Assembly: GCF_009712605.1 (NCBI RefSeq)
Contig: NZ_WASO01000002.1
Span: 62,001-126,000, forward strand
DNA from: Paludibacter sp.
Lineage (GTDB): Bacteria; Bacteroidota; Bacteroidia; Bacteroidales; Paludibacteraceae
DNA: 64,000 bases
Reading direction: 5' to 3'
In this document: positions 35,284 to 45,373 of the stretch, piece after piece
Layout: every line of letters starts with the position of its first letter
Numbering within the stretch: the first letter of the stretch is position 1
The notes under the pieces: generated by a model
Told to the model about the DNA's origin: nothing
Databases searched by the model: none
The model's input: only the letters and a program-made list of their open reading frames with translations
Translations under genes and position numbers: made by a program

Positions 35284-35667
35284 ATGACCAAAGAAAAATT
35301 TCAAATTGAATATGTTTTTCAAAATATCTCCTTCAATGTGCTGTGGAATAGTATCAGTACACCGATGGGGCTTGCTGACTGGTTTGCTGATAAGGTAGAC
35401 GTTGATGGCCGGCTCTATACCTTTACGTGGGGAGATCATGGTCAACAGGCAGAACTTGTGCTACTACACGGAGGCTCGTTTATTCGATTTCACTGGCTTG
35501 AGGACGAGAGCGAAAAGACCTATTTTGAGCTAAAGATAAGTGTGGATGAATTAACGTCTGCCGTGGCCCTTGTTATTACTGATTTTGCAGAACCGGATGA
35601 AAAGCGTGATGCCATCCTATTGTGGAATAAACAAATAGAAGATCTTAAACGGAGTGCCGGAATTTGA
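35284..35667 (+). CDS. START-like/SRPBCC domain protein
   Basis: 127 residues from the ATG at 35284. The helix-grip pattern is EYVFQNISFNVLWNSISTPMGLADWFADKVDVDG, GSFIRFHWLEDE, and YFELKISVDELT, like AHSA1/START-like proteins of Bacteroidota. Such proteins bind hydrophobic ligands; the ligand is unknown. Single gene, convergent with hisH and separated from it by a short terminator. Confidence 0.85.
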   Translation: MTKEKFQIEYVFQNISFNVLWNSISTPMGLADWFADKVDVDGRLYTFTWGDHGQQAELVLLHGGSFIRFHWLEDESEKTYFELKISVDELTSAVALVITDFAEPDEKRDAILLWNKQIEDLKRSAGI

Positions 35668-35680
35668 CGTTCCGTTTTTG
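35658..35680 (+). terminator. Short terminator after START-like gene
   Basis: CGGAA and TTCCG pair around TTTGACG, followed by TTTTTG. The stem is only five base pairs and overlaps the stop codon region. Confidence 0.55.
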
Positions 35681-35681
35681 T

Positions 35682-36266
35682 TTACAGGTTTAGGAAATTT
35701 TCTAAAATCTTTTGGCCTATATCACCTGATTTTTCGGGGTGAAACTGCACCGCATAAAAATTATCTTTCTGTAGAGCGGCACTATATTCCAGTCCATATG
35801 TTGTTGTAGCAATCGTATTCGCTCCATAAGCGGCATAATATCCATGAACAAAGTAAACATAGCTGTGTTCCGGAATGTTTGCAAAAATCGGAGATTTCAG
35901 TCCCGAGATGTCGTTCCATCCTATTTGAGGTACTTTCCCTGCGCTTGCGGGGAATTTTTTTACCTTTTGGGGAATTAATCCCAAACAATCAACATCATTT
36001 TCTTCTGAATGAGAGCATAGTAGTTGCATTCCAAGACAAATGCCAAGAGTTGGCTGTTGCAGGGAGCAGATCACTTTGTCAAGCCCCTTTTCTTTTAGGT
36101 AAAGCATGGCCGAAGATGCTTCTCCCACGCCGGGAAAAATTACCTTGTCGGCAGCTTTTATTACTTGTGGATCGTCACTGACGGTTGCGTTGATTCCGAT
36201 ACGCTCCAGCGCAAATATTACAGATCGGATATTTCCGGCGTTGTATTTGATAATGACTACGTTCAT
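35682..36266 (-). CDS. hisH: Imidazole glycerol phosphate synthase, glutaminase subunit
   Basis: 194 residues from the Met at 36266 (MNVVIIKYNAGN); an upstream in-frame ATG at 36284 adds six residues. Class I glutamine amidotransferase: nucleophile Cys in LGICLGMQL, and QFHPEKSG with the catalytic His and Glu. It makes ammonia for HisF in histidine/purine-intermediate synthesis. hisF and other his genes are not in the window, so hisH is isolated here. No histidine-rich leader peptide is seen upstream. Confidence 0.92.
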   Translation of the reverse strand: MNVVIIKYNAGNIRSVIFALERIGINATVSDDPQVIKAADKVIFPGVGEASSAMLYLKEKGLDKVICSLQQPTLGICLGMQLLCSHSEENDVDCLGLIPQKVKKFPASAGKVPQIGWNDISGLKSPIFANIPEHSYVYFVHGYYAAYGANTIATTTYGLEYSAALQKDNFYAVQFHPEKSGDIGQKILENFLNL

Positions 36267-36316
36267 AAGTGTGGTTTCTTTCAAAAAAGTGGAGTGATGT
36301 CAAGTGAATTATCCCT

Positions 36317-36358
36317 GTTTAAAAAGAATTTGCCGGGGTTTTCACAAACACCGGCAAA
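36317..36358 (-). terminator. Terminator between ECF unit and hisH
   Basis: TTTGCCGG and CCGGCAAA pair exactly, with further GTTT/AAAC pairing; on the minus strand the stem runs into TTCTTTTT. It ends the DUF4252 unit. A TACTTTTG (-7 match, minus strand, 36355-36362) overlaps its base and could start hisH transcription. Confidence 0.75.
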
Positions 36359-36417
36359 AGTAATCAATTTTCAGGTAAAAAGATGAAAAAGTGAATGTCA
36401 AGTTGTATGCTCTGTTG

Positions 36418-36888
36418 TTATTTTGCTATTTTTTCTAAATCTTCGTGAGTCAGGTTTCCTTTCATTACAATCAAACTCATTTCGGAATCGTTTTTCACTA
36501 TTATCAGCAGGTGAGAAACACCTTTGCTGTCGGTGAAGCCATAAACGGTCGATTGATCTGATTTGTTTCTTGTCTCCATCATTTGCTCGTAACTGCCTCT
36601 TTTGAGAAGGTTGTTTAGATCTTTCTGGAAACTTGCTTTTGCCTGACTGTTATTTGTTGTGTTGAGAGTCAGTATCTTCATGCTTTTTATTCTGCCCAAA
36701 ACCTCTTTGGTGTCTTTGTCGATGTTGCTGCCACCTAACCATTGAGTGAGGTTGAATAGTCCTTTGCTGATAGATACGTACTCGAAACTTTTGTTTGTTG
36801 AATATTTTTCAATTAGTTTGTCGACGGTTTGTGCTTTCAGTCCTGCAACGGAAAGAACAATCATCAAGAGAATCAGTTTAGTTTTCAT
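36418..36888 (-). CDS. DUF4252 protein
   Basis: 156 residues. Signal peptide 1-19 (SVAGLKAQ). DUF4252 pattern: YSTNKSFEYVSISKGLFNLTQWLG, IKSMKILTL, and YGFTDSKGVSHLLIIVKNDSEMSLIVMKGNLT. Third gene of the sigma/anti-sigma unit, overlapping the anti-sigma gene by 11 bases. DUF4252 proteins are commonly encoded with ECF sigma factors in Bacteroidota; function unknown. Confidence 0.87.
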   Translation of the reverse strand: MKTKLILLMIVLSVAGLKAQTVDKLIEKYSTNKSFEYVSISKGLFNLTQWLGGSNIDKDTKEVLGRIKSMKILTLNTTNNSQAKASFQKDLNNLLKRGSYEQMMETRNKSDQSTVYGFTDSKGVSHLLIIVKNDSEMSLIVMKGNLTHEDLEKIAK

Positions 36889-37423
36889 TATGCTTAATTG
36901 CGTTGTTAGTGTTCAGAGTATCGGTTGTTGAGTCGTGTTTGCTGAAAATTTGCATTACGCTCAGCTGTTTGCCAACCCTCCCGATTTGTTGAACATGCGA
37001 TACGCTGTTGTTGAATTTTCCTGTAACTAAATGCAATTTCTCGGCTGCAATCATTAGTGCTTTCTCAGGATCATTTACCCTTTTGCCATTGACAATCATG
37101 TAATTGTTTTGGCGTTCGATGTAGTAGATAGATCCCATGGCCAGTATGACACAGGCTGCTGCCGCTGAACTCCATACAGAAATATGATAAACCAGTCCGT
37201 GGTGTTTTCTGCGTGGTGTGACCTTTTGTTTGAAATCTTCGTCAAATGCAGAATCTGGCAAGGTTTCGGCTTCCAATCCGGCAAAGCATTCAAACAAAGG
37301 TTTGTATTGCTTTAGGTCTTCTGCGATTTCTGTTTGTGCAAAATATTGTTGGAGTACGCTTTCTTCGGCAAGAGAAGTGTCTCCTTCAAAATATTTCTGC
37401 AATAATTCTTTTATGTTATCCAT
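36878..37423 (-). CDS. Putative membrane anti-sigma factor
   Basis: 181 residues. N-terminal cytoplasmic helical part (YFEGDTSLAEESVLQQYFAQTEIAEDLKQYKPLF), one membrane segment at ~77-98 (VWSSAAAACVILAMGSIYYI) and a periplasmic tail. It lies between the ECF sigma gene and the DUF4252 gene, 25 bases after sigma, so an anti-sigma role is inferred from position and topology rather than from a recognised domain. Confidence 0.7.
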   Translation of the reverse strand: MDNIKELLQKYFEGDTSLAEESVLQQYFAQTEIAEDLKQYKPLFECFAGLEAETLPDSAFDEDFKQKVTPRRKHHGLVYHISVWSSAAAACVILAMGSIYYIERQNNYMIVNGKRVNDPEKALMIAAEKLHLVTGKFNNSVSHVQQIGRVGKQLSVMQIFSKHDSTTDTLNTNNAIKHNEN

Positions 37424-37448
37424 GACAATCGATGATTGACTGTTTGTT

Positions 37449-37946
37449 TTACTTTCCTAAAAATGACTTCCGGATGCTTTGGCGAGCTCTCGACAGGTAA
37501 ACTTTGATGGCATTTTCAGTCATTCCTGTAATTGCTGCTATTTCATCCATTTCCAGTCCTTCCACATCACGAAGGTGAATTACAATTCTTTGTTGCTCCG
37601 GAAGTTCGCTGATAAGTTGTTTTATATTCTTTACAAGATCTTTTTGTTCGGTCTGTTCGTAAGGAGAAGGTTCGGAAGAGAAACTTTCATCGTTATCTAT
37701 CAGATCACTGAACTGAACCCTGTTGCGGGATCTTATTCTGTCAATACAATGGTTTCTTGCAATTTGTAACGTGAGCGCCGTAATGTTTTCTGCTTTTTCG
37801 AGCTCTTTACGCGACGACCACAGCTTTAAATAAATATCCTGCACCGCATCTTCTGCTTCGTTTGTATTGTTGAGCAGTGCTTTTGCTAATCGGTAGATTT
37901 TGTTCTTTAGCGGCAGGATTTTTATTTCGAATTGCTGTAAATCCAT
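37449..37946 (-). CDS. ECF RNA polymerase sigma factor
   Basis: 165 residues from the ATG at 37946 (a TTG two codons earlier is possible). Region 2: NEAEDAVQDIYLKLWSSRKEL and IARNHCIDRIRSRNR; region 4: LPEQQRIVIHLRDVEGLEMDEIAAITGMTENAIKVYLSRARQSIRK. Sigma-70 family of extracytoplasmic function type. First gene of a three-gene unit and probably autoregulated. Confidence 0.93.
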   Translation of the reverse strand: MDLQQFEIKILPLKNKIYRLAKALLNNTNEAEDAVQDIYLKLWSSRKELEKAENITALTLQIARNHCIDRIRSRNRVQFSDLIDNDESFSSEPSPYEQTEQKDLVKNIKQLISELPEQQRIVIHLRDVEGLEMDEIAAITGMTENAIKVYLSRARQSIRKSFLGK

Positions 37947-38023
37947 GTACAAAATAGAAGACGATTGAATCGTATAAAAGGTTACGTTGGTTATGTTATT
38001 TTAACATATCAATAAGCGGAATG

Positions 38024-38053
38024 TTTATTGGCCCGTAAAATTAGCTATATTTG
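38024..38053 (+). promoter_or_regulatory. Promoter of S1/P1 nuclease gene
   Basis: TATATTTG at 38046-38053 is an exact -7 match; TTTA at 38024-38027 stands at about the -33 position. The start codon follows 18 bases after the -7 element. Confidence 0.6.
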
Positions 38054-38070
38054 AACAAAAATTTTTAGCG

Positions 38071-38850
38071 ATGAAAAAAAATATAACTATTTGTTTTTTA
38101 GTGGGGTTGTTTTTTGTGCCTCAGGCAGCGTGGGGATGGGGATTGATTGGCCATCGTGTTATAGGTGAATTGGCCCAGAAAAAAATGAGTCCGATAGCAC
38201 GAAAGAATGTCGATGCGGTATTGAAACATGCAAGTGTGGCGATGGTTGCCAATTGGGGTGATTTTGTCAGAAGTGATGAAAAATACAATGGTCAGGAAGT
38301 ATGGCATTATAAGGATATTGCAGCAAATATGAACCGTGAAGATTTTAATAAAGAAGCTGTAACCAAAAATAATGGTGAGCTTATCTTTCGGGTTCAGGAA
38401 CTGATTGCAAAATTGAAAAAAGATCCGAATAATGAAGAAAACCTGAAAATGTTGATTCATTTGATCGGTGATATGCATATGCCTTTGCATATGGGACGCC
38501 CTGATGATAAAGGGGGAAACTCTGTTCGCTTGACATGGCAGGGGCGCAACATATCTATTCATGCTTTGTGGGACGAAGCTTTAATTGAGTTTCAAAAACT
38601 GAGCTACACGGAATATGCCGATCATCTGTTCAGAACTCATGTGGTGAAGGTCAACCCGTTTCAACCTGATTCTGTTCTGAATTGGGCGTGGGGAACATAT
38701 CAAACTGCTCAAAAAGTTTATGATTCTGCTCCGGAAGCCGAAAATCAGTATAAGTATAATTACAAATACATTGGGCTTGTAGAGGATCGTCTGGCATTGG
38801 CTGGCGCTCATCTTGCCAGTGTGTTGAATTATATTTACGGAAATAAATAA
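38071..38850 (+). CDS. S1/P1-type zinc nuclease
   Basis: 259 residues. Signal peptide ends at AAWG, leaving a mature N-terminal Trp (WGLIGHRVIGELA), as needed for the trinuclear zinc site. Other zinc ligands lie in ANWGDFVR, WHYKD, LIHLIGDMHMPLHMG and HALWDEALI. The family degrades single-stranded nucleic acids and has 3'-nucleotidase activity; periplasmic or secreted. Convergent with the UspA-like gene, seven bases apart. Confidence 0.92.
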   Translation: MKKNITICFLVGLFFVPQAAWGWGLIGHRVIGELAQKKMSPIARKNVDAVLKHASVAMVANWGDFVRSDEKYNGQEVWHYKDIAANMNREDFNKEAVTKNNGELIFRVQELIAKLKKDPNNEENLKMLIHLIGDMHMPLHMGRPDDKGGNSVRLTWQGRNISIHALWDEALIEFQKLSYTEYADHLFRTHVVKVNPFQPDSVLNWAWGTYQTAQKVYDSAPEAENQYKYNYKYIGLVEDRLALAGAHLASVLNYIYGNK

Positions 38851-38857
38851 CCGGATT

Positions 38858-39637
38858 CTAATCACACAGGACATAGAGATCCGGACGTGGATTGAGAACC
38901 ATTACCGGAACCGCGGAGGCTTTAATAATTTTACGTTCGGGCGGACCGAAAAACATGTCGTCTAATCCGTATTCTCTTGATGATGTGATGATAATCACGT
39001 CTGCATCCCCATTACTGGCTCGTAAAGATGCTTCAAGTTGTACTTTGAAGCTGTCTTTATGAGCCTGTTTTATTTCACATGGGACGCCAAGTTTCTCAAA
39101 GAGGCTTTGAATCTGATTGACACTCCTTTTCGCTTTCGAACCGTAGTCTTTTGCTTTTAGTAATGTTATTGAACTGTTGCAGAAACGCGCAAGTTTGGAA
39201 GCAAAAATGCCTTTTTCTTTTTCTTCGGTCAAAAAGCCAACCGGAACCAATACTCTGTAGAATGTAACCGATGTAATCTCGGCCTTGACAAAAAAATACG
39301 GAATCCGTAATGGCTTACAGTTGTTAAGGTGATGCTGGATATCCTTTGAAGAGGCTTTTGAGGAAAGTTCGATAATTAAAAAAGCAGCTTCGATTTTCGT
39401 CAGAGATTCGTGTAGAGTTGAGATGCCGGCAGTGCGGATAAAGCTTTGCGCGGTACAATCGCCTTCTTGCATCCATAATTGGTGCCGCTCTTTGATTTGT
39501 AGTTCTTCGGTTGTGTTTGCTGCAAAACTTAAGAAACAAATTTCTTTCTGAAATCCTTCGGAAAGTATCTTTGCGAGTTGTATGGCTTTTTGAGGCAGAT
39601 GATTGCTGTCTGAATATATGGTGATATAGTCGCGCAT
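38858..39637 (-). CDS. Universal-stress-protein-like protein
   Basis: 259 residues, apparently two Usp-like halves. The second half has FYRVLVPVGFLTEEKEKGIFASKLARFCNSSITLLKAKDYGSKAKRSVNQIQ and ends DADVIIITSSREYGLDDMFFGPPERKIIKASAVPVMVLNP, a UspA-like core. The ATP-binding GxxG(9)GS motif is not clear. Cytoplasmic; stress-related role is only by family. It follows the EamA transporter gene by 12 bases. Confidence 0.75.
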   Translation of the reverse strand: MRDYITIYSDSNHLPQKAIQLAKILSEGFQKEICFLSFAANTTEELQIKERHQLWMQEGDCTAQSFIRTAGISTLHESLTKIEAAFLIIELSSKASSKDIQHHLNNCKPLRIPYFFVKAEITSVTFYRVLVPVGFLTEEKEKGIFASKLARFCNSSITLLKAKDYGSKAKRSVNQIQSLFEKLGVPCEIKQAHKDSFKVQLEASLRASNGDADVIIITSSREYGLDDMFFGPPERKIIKASAVPVMVLNPRPDLYVLCD

Positions 39638-39649
39638 GATTTGCTATTC

Positions 39650-40543
39650 TTATAAAGGTTTCATAAAGAGCAGAACGCAACCTCCCACACTCACGAAAGC
39701 ACCGATAATCTGATAAATGGATATTCTTTCTTTGAACATGATGGCTGACGGAATAATGATAAAAATCGGAACCAGTCCCATGAGTGTGGCAGCCACTCCC
39801 GCCTCGGTGTGCTGAATGGCGAATAAGGAGAGCGCCACTCCCACAACCGGCCCGAAAAACGAACCGATAAGCACAGAACGTATTCCCGAACTATCTTTGG
39901 ATGCACTGCGTATGGTATTCCATTTTTTTAGAAACGTCACTAAAAGGAAAAAGCATAAGCCACCCGTGAATGCCCGGATCTGGGTTGCTGCCATGGCATC
40001 GTAATTGCCAATGCCTTTCTTGCTTGCAATAAGCCCGACTGCCTGTCCGACTGCTCCGCCCAAAGCAAATAAAAAGCCTTTAAATGGGACTTTAAAATTC
40101 AGTTTTTCGCCTTTTTCTTTTCCCAGCATGGCAATGACGATTCCCAGTACAGTGACGCTGATACCTGTAACCTGAAGTAAGTGCAGATGTTCACCCAATA
40201 AAACGAATCCGATCAGAGCAGTAATCGGAGGAGCTAGCGTCATTACTAATTGTGCCATCCGCGATCCGATTTGTGTATAGGAATAAAAGAGGCAGAGGTC
40301 TCCCAAAAAGAAGCCGATGAATCCGGATAGCGAGAGCCAGAACCATTGTTCGGCAGTGGCGTCGAGAGGCAGGAACATACCTCTGGTGATCAAGGTTCCA
40401 AACCCCAGCAGTACGATGGCCATTGCCAGACGGATGATGTTGACGGCGAGCGAACCGATACGGTTACCTGCTTTTTCAAAAAACAAAGCGCTGAATGTCC
40501 AGCATACAGCAACTCCAATAGCGGAAATTTCTCCTGTTTGCAC
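39650..40543 (-). CDS. EamA/DMT-family transporter
   Basis: 297 residues from a GTG at 40543 (MQTGEISAIGVAVCWTFSALFFEKAG); the frame is open further upstream to 40615 but a -7 element lies in that stretch. Ten membrane segments in two EamA repeats: FFLGDLCLFYSYTQIGSRMAQLVMTLAPPITALIGFVLLGE and ALSLFAIQHTEAGVAATLMGLVPIFIIIPSAIMFKERISIYQIIGAFVSVGGCVLLF. Drug/metabolite transporter superfamily; substrate unknown. Confidence 0.88.
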   Translation of the reverse strand: MQTGEISAIGVAVCWTFSALFFEKAGNRIGSLAVNIIRLAMAIVLLGFGTLITRGMFLPLDATAEQWFWLSLSGFIGFFLGDLCLFYSYTQIGSRMAQLVMTLAPPITALIGFVLLGEHLHLLQVTGISVTVLGIVIAMLGKEKGEKLNFKVPFKGFLFALGGAVGQAVGLIASKKGIGNYDAMAATQIRAFTGGLCFFLLVTFLKKWNTIRSASKDSSGIRSVLIGSFFGPVVGVALSLFAIQHTEAGVAATLMGLVPIFIIIPSAIMFKERISIYQIIGAFVSVGGCVLLFMKPL

Positions 40544-40564
40544 TTGAAATGATTTATTAAAATG

Positions 40565-40572
40565 CAAAATTA
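40565..40572 (-). promoter_or_regulatory. -7 element of EamA gene
   Basis: TAATTTTG on the minus strand, an exact TAnnTTTG, 22 bases before the GTG at 40543. It supports the shorter start. Confidence 0.6.
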
Positions 40573-40662
40573 CATGATAATTCTCACATACTAAAAAAGG
40601 GATGCGAAGTTCCAAAATGGTGAGGCTGCAACTTGAAATCCTGCAAGCCGGAATCGGCTACA

Positions 40663-40694
40663 TTTGCCGATATTGACTTTAAATTCTACCTTTG
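40663..40694 (+). promoter_or_regulatory. Promoter of PolB-type exonuclease gene
   Basis: TTTG at 40663-40666 and TACCTTTG at 40687-40694, 20 bases apart: a perfect consensus. Transcription would start near 40701. Confidence 0.82.
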
Positions 40695-40714
40695 TCTTGC
40701 CAATACGCCTTAAA

Positions 40715-41452
40715 ATGAAGAATATAAACAAAGACAGAATCGTTTTTCTTGATATCGAAACCGTTCCTCAAACGATTGATTACAGGCAATTGCCCGGCAG
40801 GCTTCCCGAATTATGGGAAGAAAAGGCCGAAACTTTAAAGAAAAGAATGCCTGACAGATATCCTGACGATGCAGACGCGCAGTATGTGTTTGCCAATGGA
40901 GCAGGCATCTTTGCCGAGTTTGGTAAAATCGTGTGTATTTCCGCAGGTTTTATTTATCGAAAAAACGGGAAAGATTTTTTTAGGGTCAAATCATTTTATG
41001 GTGACGACGAAGCGAAACTGCTCATTGAATTTTGTGCTATGCTCGAGCTTTTTGGCCGTCCTCAGGAGATAAATTTATGCGGGCATAATATTAAAGAGTT
41101 TGATGTGCCTTATATTTGCCGTAGATTGTTGGTGAATGGTCTGCCAATTCCGGATGTGCTTGATGTGGCATCTAAAAAACCCTGGGAAGTCCCGTTTTTG
41201 GATACGCTGGAAATGTGGAAATTCGGAGATTATAAGAATTTCACGTCGTTGAACCTGCTAACGGCTATTTTTAATATTCCGACTCCGAAGGATGATATAA
41301 ACGGAAGTCAGGTGGCTCAGGTTTACTATGAAGAAAGAGATGTGGAGCGTATATCTGTCTATTGTCAGAAAGATGTTGTGGCTACAGCCCAATTGTGGTT
41401 GCGCCTGAATGGTTTTCCCCTGATAGATGAAGATTGTATCGAACATGTGTGA
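40715..41452 (+). CDS. Predicted 3'-5' exonuclease (DNA_pol_B_exo2 family)
   Basis: 245 residues from the ATG at 40715; the longer frame would start inside the -33 promoter element. Exo I: RIVFLDIETVPQ; Exo II: INLCGHNIKEFDVPYICRRLL; Exo III: VYCQKDVVATAQLWLR (YxxxD type). This matches the family related to the exonuclease domain of PolB, proposed to act in DNA repair. It overlaps the next gene slightly if that gene starts at 41434. Confidence 0.88.
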   Translation: MKNINKDRIVFLDIETVPQTIDYRQLPGRLPELWEEKAETLKKRMPDRYPDDADAQYVFANGAGIFAEFGKIVCISAGFIYRKNGKDFFRVKSFYGDDEAKLLIEFCAMLELFGRPQEINLCGHNIKEFDVPYICRRLLVNGLPIPDVLDVASKKPWEVPFLDTLEMWKFGDYKNFTSLNLLTAIFNIPTPKDDINGSQVAQVYYEERDVERISVYCQKDVVATAQLWLRLNGFPLIDEDCIEHV

Positions 41453-42876
41453 CAGTTGTTTTATATAGTATAAATCGGAATAAGCACAAAATTAGACTCT
41501 TGCTACATTCAAAAACTACATATCGGATTTTCCTCTTGCTTATAGCCGGACTGTTCTGTCTTTCAGGTTGTAAAACATGGAAAAAACCTCCTCCGGCCAA
41601 GACTCTCCTTGACCGTATCATTGAGCGTGACACTCTTAATGCCGTAATGTTGTACGGTTCCACTTCCTATTTTATCTACAAAGAACAACCGATGGGCTAT
41701 GATTACGATCTCTGCTCGAATCTGGCTGATTCATTGGGTGTTAATCTGCACGTTGTTGTTGCGAAGAATATGCACGATGCATTTCGGCTTCTGCAATCCG
41801 GTAAGGCTGATGTAGTGGCTTCCCCTGTTTATAAAACTCCATCGACACGGAAATTTTTATTTACGGATGTTACCGAACAAAGCAAGCAGGTATTAGTACA
41901 GCACAATGGTGATGAGTTGATAAATGATGTTACCGAGCTTATCGGAAAAGAGGTGTATGTGAAGGAGGATTCCCGTTATTCTGCAAGATTGTATAATCTG
42001 AATCTTGAGTTAGGTGGTGGAATTATCATTAAAGAAGTAGGTGATTCCATCAGTATGGATCAGCTGATTGGGATGGTATCCGATGGAAAGATAAGGTTTA
42101 CCGTTGCATCCAATACCATTGCGGAGATGAGCAAGAAAAATATGTCGGGCATTGATATTCATGTTGATGTGAGTTTTTTACAAAGAGCATCATGGATTAC
42201 CGCTCCCGGAGACAATTCTTTGTTCAATAAGATTAATCAATGGTATGCTACTGCTCAGGATATGAACATTGTAAGCGCTATTTCGGATAAATATTTCTTT
42301 GAAAATAAATTTTTTGTAGCTAACTATATAAAAATTCCCAAAGGTGCCATTTCTCCGTACGACCATTTGTTTAAAAAGTTTGCGAAACAGTTGGGGTGGA
42401 AGTGGCAGATGCTTGCGGCACAAGCGTATCTCGAGTCGAATTTCGATCCTCAATGTGTTGCATGGTCCGGAGCTTCGGGATTGATGCAGCTAATGCCAAA
42501 TACGGCACGACATTACGGGGTGGATCGTGCGCAGATTTTTGATCCGGCAAAGAATCTGGAAGCAGCAGTGCAGTATATCAAAATGCTGAACATGATGTTT
42601 CATGATATTGAGAATAAGGAAGAACGTATAAAGTTTATTCTGGCCTCCTATCATTCAGGTCCCAGTCACGTTTTGGATGCGATGGCACTGGCAAAGAAAT
42701 ATGGCAAGAATAACCATTCCTGGCAGGGTAATGTGGAGAAATTTCTGAAGCTCAAGTCTCAATCACAGTATTATAACGACGAAGTGTGCCAATACGGCTA
42801 TTTTAATGCGTCACAAACCGTCCGTTATGTTTCGGATGTGATGAATCGTTATGAAAAGTACCTCAAAAGGAGATAA
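41434..42876 (+). CDS. MltF-like membrane-bound lytic murein transglycosylase
   Basis: Lipoprotein signal with lipobox CLSGC. The start is uncertain: 41434 gives 480 residues and a long pre-signal tail (Cys46); a TTG at 41500 gives a normal 24-residue signal. Residues ~60-305 are a periplasmic solute-binding (SBP_bac_3) domain (MGYDYDLCSNLADSLGV, GKADVVASPVYKT). The C-terminal SLT domain has catalytic Glu in LAAQAYLESNFDP, then SGASGLMQLMPNTARHYGV and ASYHSGPSHVLDAM. MltF enzymes cleave peptidoglycan with formation of 1,6-anhydro ends. Confidence 0.9.
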   Translation: MYRTCVTVVLYSINRNKHKIRLLLHSKTTYRIFLLLIAGLFCLSGCKTWKKPPPAKTLLDRIIERDTLNAVMLYGSTSYFIYKEQPMGYDYDLCSNLADSLGVNLHVVVAKNMHDAFRLLQSGKADVVASPVYKTPSTRKFLFTDVTEQSKQVLVQHNGDELINDVTELIGKEVYVKEDSRYSARLYNLNLELGGGIIIKEVGDSISMDQLIGMVSDGKIRFTVASNTIAEMSKKNMSGIDIHVDVSFLQRASWITAPGDNSLFNKINQWYATAQDMNIVSAISDKYFFENKFFVANYIKIPKGAISPYDHLFKKFAKQLGWKWQMLAAQAYLESNFDPQCVAWSGASGLMQLMPNTARHYGVDRAQIFDPAKNLEAAVQYIKMLNMMFHDIENKEERIKFILASYHSGPSHVLDAMALAKKYGKNNHSWQGNVEKFLKLKSQSQYYNDEVCQYGYFNASQTVRYVSDVMNRYEKYLKRR

Positions 42877-43255
42877 AAGCCTCGGTTTGATTTTGCCACC
42901 TCCGTTTTGCCTGCACTAAACTGCCGTTGTTGCGTTGTTTTCCTGCAAGAATGAATTGTTGATAGACTGACAAGCTGTCAGGATTGAACAATGAAATTGT
43001 ACGCTGGAAGGAAAATTTGACATTGATAGAAAAACGCAATAAATCTTCAATAAATGCATGATTCTTCTTTTGCTACTCTGTAATCCTCTGAAAATAAAAC
43101 TAAATTCAAAAATTTTGGTGGAGAATTTTAGCTGATAGGTTCGTCTTTGGCACGCAATGTGTAATTAGAGACAACGTGCTTTGCAGCGTTTGCGGCAATG
43201 CCAATAAATAAAACCTACAAAATTATTTGTTTAATCATTTAAAATAGTTGATGTT
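42877..43255. other. Intergenic region before groES
   Basis: 379 bases. It must hold the groE promoter, but no convincing TTTG/TAnnTTTG pair and no CIRCE element were found. A small CTGACA-AGC-TGTCAG hairpin is seen at about 42968-42982. Nothing else recognised. Confidence 0.4.
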
Positions 43256-43525
43256 ATGACAATCAAACCATTAGCAGACAGAGTGCTGATTCAACCGGCT
43301 GCTGCCGAAGAAAAAACGGCAAGTGGTATTATTATTCCCGATTCTGCAAAAGAAAAACCTTTGAAAGGTGAAGTTAAAGCAGTAGGTCAGGGTACAAAAG
43401 ACGAAGAAATGATCGTTAAAGTAGGCGATCAGGTTCTTTATGGCAAATATGCAGGTACTGAACTGGAACTGGATGGCGTGAAATACCTCATCATGCGTCA
43501 GTCCGATATTTTGGCTGTTATCTAA
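43256..43525 (+). CDS. groES: Co-chaperonin GroES
   Basis: 89 residues. Signature [38 protein letters not shown], then [30 protein letters not shown]. It caps GroEL during ATP-driven folding. First of the two-gene groE unit, 61 bases before groEL. Confidence 0.97.
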   Translation: MTIKPLADRVLIQPAAAEEKTASGIIIPDSAKEKPLKGEVKAVGQGTKDEEMIVKVGDQVLYGKYAGTELELDGVKYLIMRQSDILAVI

Positions 43526-43571
43526 TCAGCCCGGTTGCATAAAAGAAACTCTTTTATTTGTAAACATCTAA

Positions 43572-45221
<1,650 letters not shown>

Positions 45222-45245
45222 TTCTTGTTCATCATAACCTTAATG

Positions 45246-45281
45246 AAAAAGGGATTGTCTCAGAGCGAGGCAATCCCTTTT
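45246..45281. terminator. Terminator after groEL (works on both strands)
   Basis: AAAAAGGGATTG and CAATCCCTTTT pair around TCTCAGAGCGAGG. Runs of A on the left and T on the right let it end both groE and meaB transcripts. Confidence 0.85.
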
Positions 45282-45373
45282 ACTTTGTATATCACAGTTA
45301 TCTGTAGGTGGGTTATTGTTAGAGATGCATGCAATGCGTCTTTACGTTTGGAAGCCGGCCTTTCTATGCTGTT

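Noticed and set aside
35230-35667. START-like gene starting at the TTG at 35230
   Set aside because: The codon is part of the TTTG -33 element; the ATG at 35284 gives a normal domain start.
43100-43255. Possible CIRCE operator before groES
   Set aside because: No TTAGCACTC-N9-GAGTGCTAA or near match was found.
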